From an uncultured Clostridia bacterium (GTDB lineage: Bacteria; Bacillota; Clostridia; CAKSNL01; HGM11501), in assembly GCA_934476235.1 (NCBI GenBank), contig CAKSNL010000010.1:1-49424 (forward strand): 49,424 bases of DNA, given 5' to 3'. Position 1 is the stretch's first letter; each line of letters starts with the position of its first letter. Of this stretch, positions 48,555-49,424 are shown one piece after another. The notes below the pieces were generated by a model. It did not search any database, was not told the DNA's origin, and saw only the letters and a list, made by a program, of their open reading frames with translations. The position numbers and the translations under genes are program-made.

Positions 48555-49397
48555 TCAGCGCTCAAGCTCTTCCACCCTCTTTTCAAGCTTTAAGATTTTT
48601 TCGTCGTAGGTCCTGATGAGCTCGGACAATATCTTTGCCATCTCGCCGCGCTTGACCTCGCCCTCGGGCTCGAACTCGGTCTCCGTTCTGCCCTTTAAGT
48701 ATCCCGCAAAGTACGCGTTTTCAATATATTTTTCCGCCCAGTGACCCTTTATGTCCGTAAACGGCGTTTTCATTTTTTCCATAAGCACTAAATACAACTC
48801 CTCCACATTTTCGATTGCAACCTCCCGCCTCGGGTGCGGAATGTTGCCCCATGAATTTTGAATTATGAGCGAGTCCGCCTTGACTTTAAATCCGTCCAGC
48901 GGCGACTTTTCGCCCTTGTCGACCCAGCCGACGCAGACCTCGCAGTGCGCGCCCTTCTCGGTAAGCGCCAGAAGCGGCGCGTTAAACTGTAAAAGCGCCC
49001 GCTTTGCAAGCTCATAATCCGGATTAAAACATTCATCCTTATCAATCTTACAATATGACCCGACCCTGTAGCAAAACTCGGACGGGAACTTGGCTTTATA
49101 CTCCTTCGCCTTGTCTATCGCCTCGGGAACCTCGATATTTTCCGGCGCTACAGAGCGCTTTGCCGTGCCGAGCGTCCGCCCCATATCAAGCGCCGTCTCG
49201 GGATACATGCCCTCGCCGCGGTGCCTTCTCCAGAGCCCGTAAATGCCGAGCACCGACATTTTCGCTTTATCCGCACTCTGCACCTGAAAGCTTTCCGCAA
49301 CTGAGTGCGCAACGCACGACTGCACCGTGCCCTGGTCCAAAATATCGGGCAGATACGGCAATATGTACGATTTCGGAACCTCGGGCGGCTCCGTCAT
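48555..49397 (-). CDS. Papain-like cysteine peptidase with C-terminal SLH domain
   Basis: 280 residues. Residues about 10-205 are a C1-type peptidase: D-Q-G-T-V-Q-S-C-V-A with oxyanion Gln22 or Gln26 and nucleophile Cys28, His151 in K-G-A-H-C-E-V, and Asn181 in N-S-W-G. Residues about 213-262 are one SLH repeat (F-T-D-I-K-G-H-W-A-E-K-Y-I-E-N-A), followed by a short coiled coil. No signal peptide is visible, odd for an SLH protein; it could be virion-borne or released by lysis. It occupies the place where a terminase is expected, and its composition looks like host DNA. No clear ribosome site precedes 49397. Confidence 0.82.
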   Translation of the reverse strand: MTEPPEVPKSYILPYLPDILDQGTVQSCVAHSVAESFQVQSADKAKMSVLGIYGLWRRHRGEGMYPETALDMGRTLGTAKRSVAPENIEVPEAIDKAKEYKAKFPSEFCYRVGSYCKIDKDECFNPDYELAKRALLQFNAPLLALTEKGAHCEVCVGWVDKGEKSPLDGFKVKADSLIIQNSWGNIPHPRREVAIENVEELYLVLMEKMKTPFTDIKGHWAEKYIENAYFAGYLKGRTETEFEPEGEVKRGEMAKILSELIRTYDEKILKLEKRVEELER

Positions 49398-49424
49398 TAT
49401 TGACGAATATCTATATATCCCCGC

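Overview
The window looks like chromosome of a Gram-positive gut-type anaerobe of class Clostridia (probably an uncultured Oscillospirales-like lineage). The reasons are strong AAGGAGG ribosome sites, a tryptophan T-box leader, secA followed by prfB, a YtvI/AI-2E-type membrane protein, lipoprotein-based ABC uptake and phi-LC3-type holin and SLH domains. Taxonomy is an inference; there is no rRNA gene.

Layout. 1-670: a 264-bp structured direct repeat in two copies. 679-1224: a five-gene tRNA operon (Gly, Arg, His, Gln, Lys; minus strand) with consensus promoter and terminator. 1241-6188: Nudix hydrolase, prfB and secA (minus). 6616-12664: small chromosomal genes (DUF559 endonuclease-like, AI-2E transporter, PHP phosphoesterase, two barstar paralogues, rhomboid protease), each separated by repeat-rich spacers. 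12775-14109: a GH39-like glycosidase. 14643-28448: a P22/N4-gp56-type phage island: a CI/Cro-like switch with three matching 17-bp operators, a Cys-rich protein, an HTH/Zn-ribbon/methyltransferase fusion, then small terminase, portal, P22 gp10-like protein, internal virion protein, large terminase, scaffold, major capsid protein and a 75-aa protein. No integrase, replication, tail-fibre or lysis gene is visible in it. 29008-31514: an AraC regulator and GH2 glycosidase. 31561-34706: a T-box leader with a UGG specifier controlling a TrpXYZ-like ABC transporter. 34787-34863: tRNA-Met. 34985-48521: an unrelated HK97-type siphoviral late module (minus strand, from endolysin back to portal), more AT-rich by eye, with a programmed -1 frameshift in the tail-chaperone gene and no terminase or integrase inside the window. 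48555-49397: a papain-like peptidase/SLH protein whose base composition again looks like the host.

The most unusual feature is a family of about 15 intergenic elements between 1.8 and 28.9 kb. Each complete element has imperfect terminal inverted repeats (core GAAAAATCC) and two back-to-back hairpin arms around a central dyad built on CTTTAGC...TTTAAA...GCTAAAG. The hairpin next to the terminus keeps its shape while its stem sequence changes from copy to copy. Elements also sit inside the phage capsid operon, between small terminase and portal and after the capsid gene. They are mixed with short palindromic modules ending CCTACGG or starting CGTAGGGG. None is seen from 29 to 49 kb.

Two phage-derived loci of different ages thus share the window. 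The first has host-like composition, is interrupted by the host's repeats and keeps intact packaging and capsid genes, so it could be a decayed prophage or a maintained capsid/DNA-packaging (gene-transfer-agent-like) locus. The second looks like a more recent siphoviral prophage lying beside tRNA-Met. Product names come from reading the translated sequences; no database search was run.
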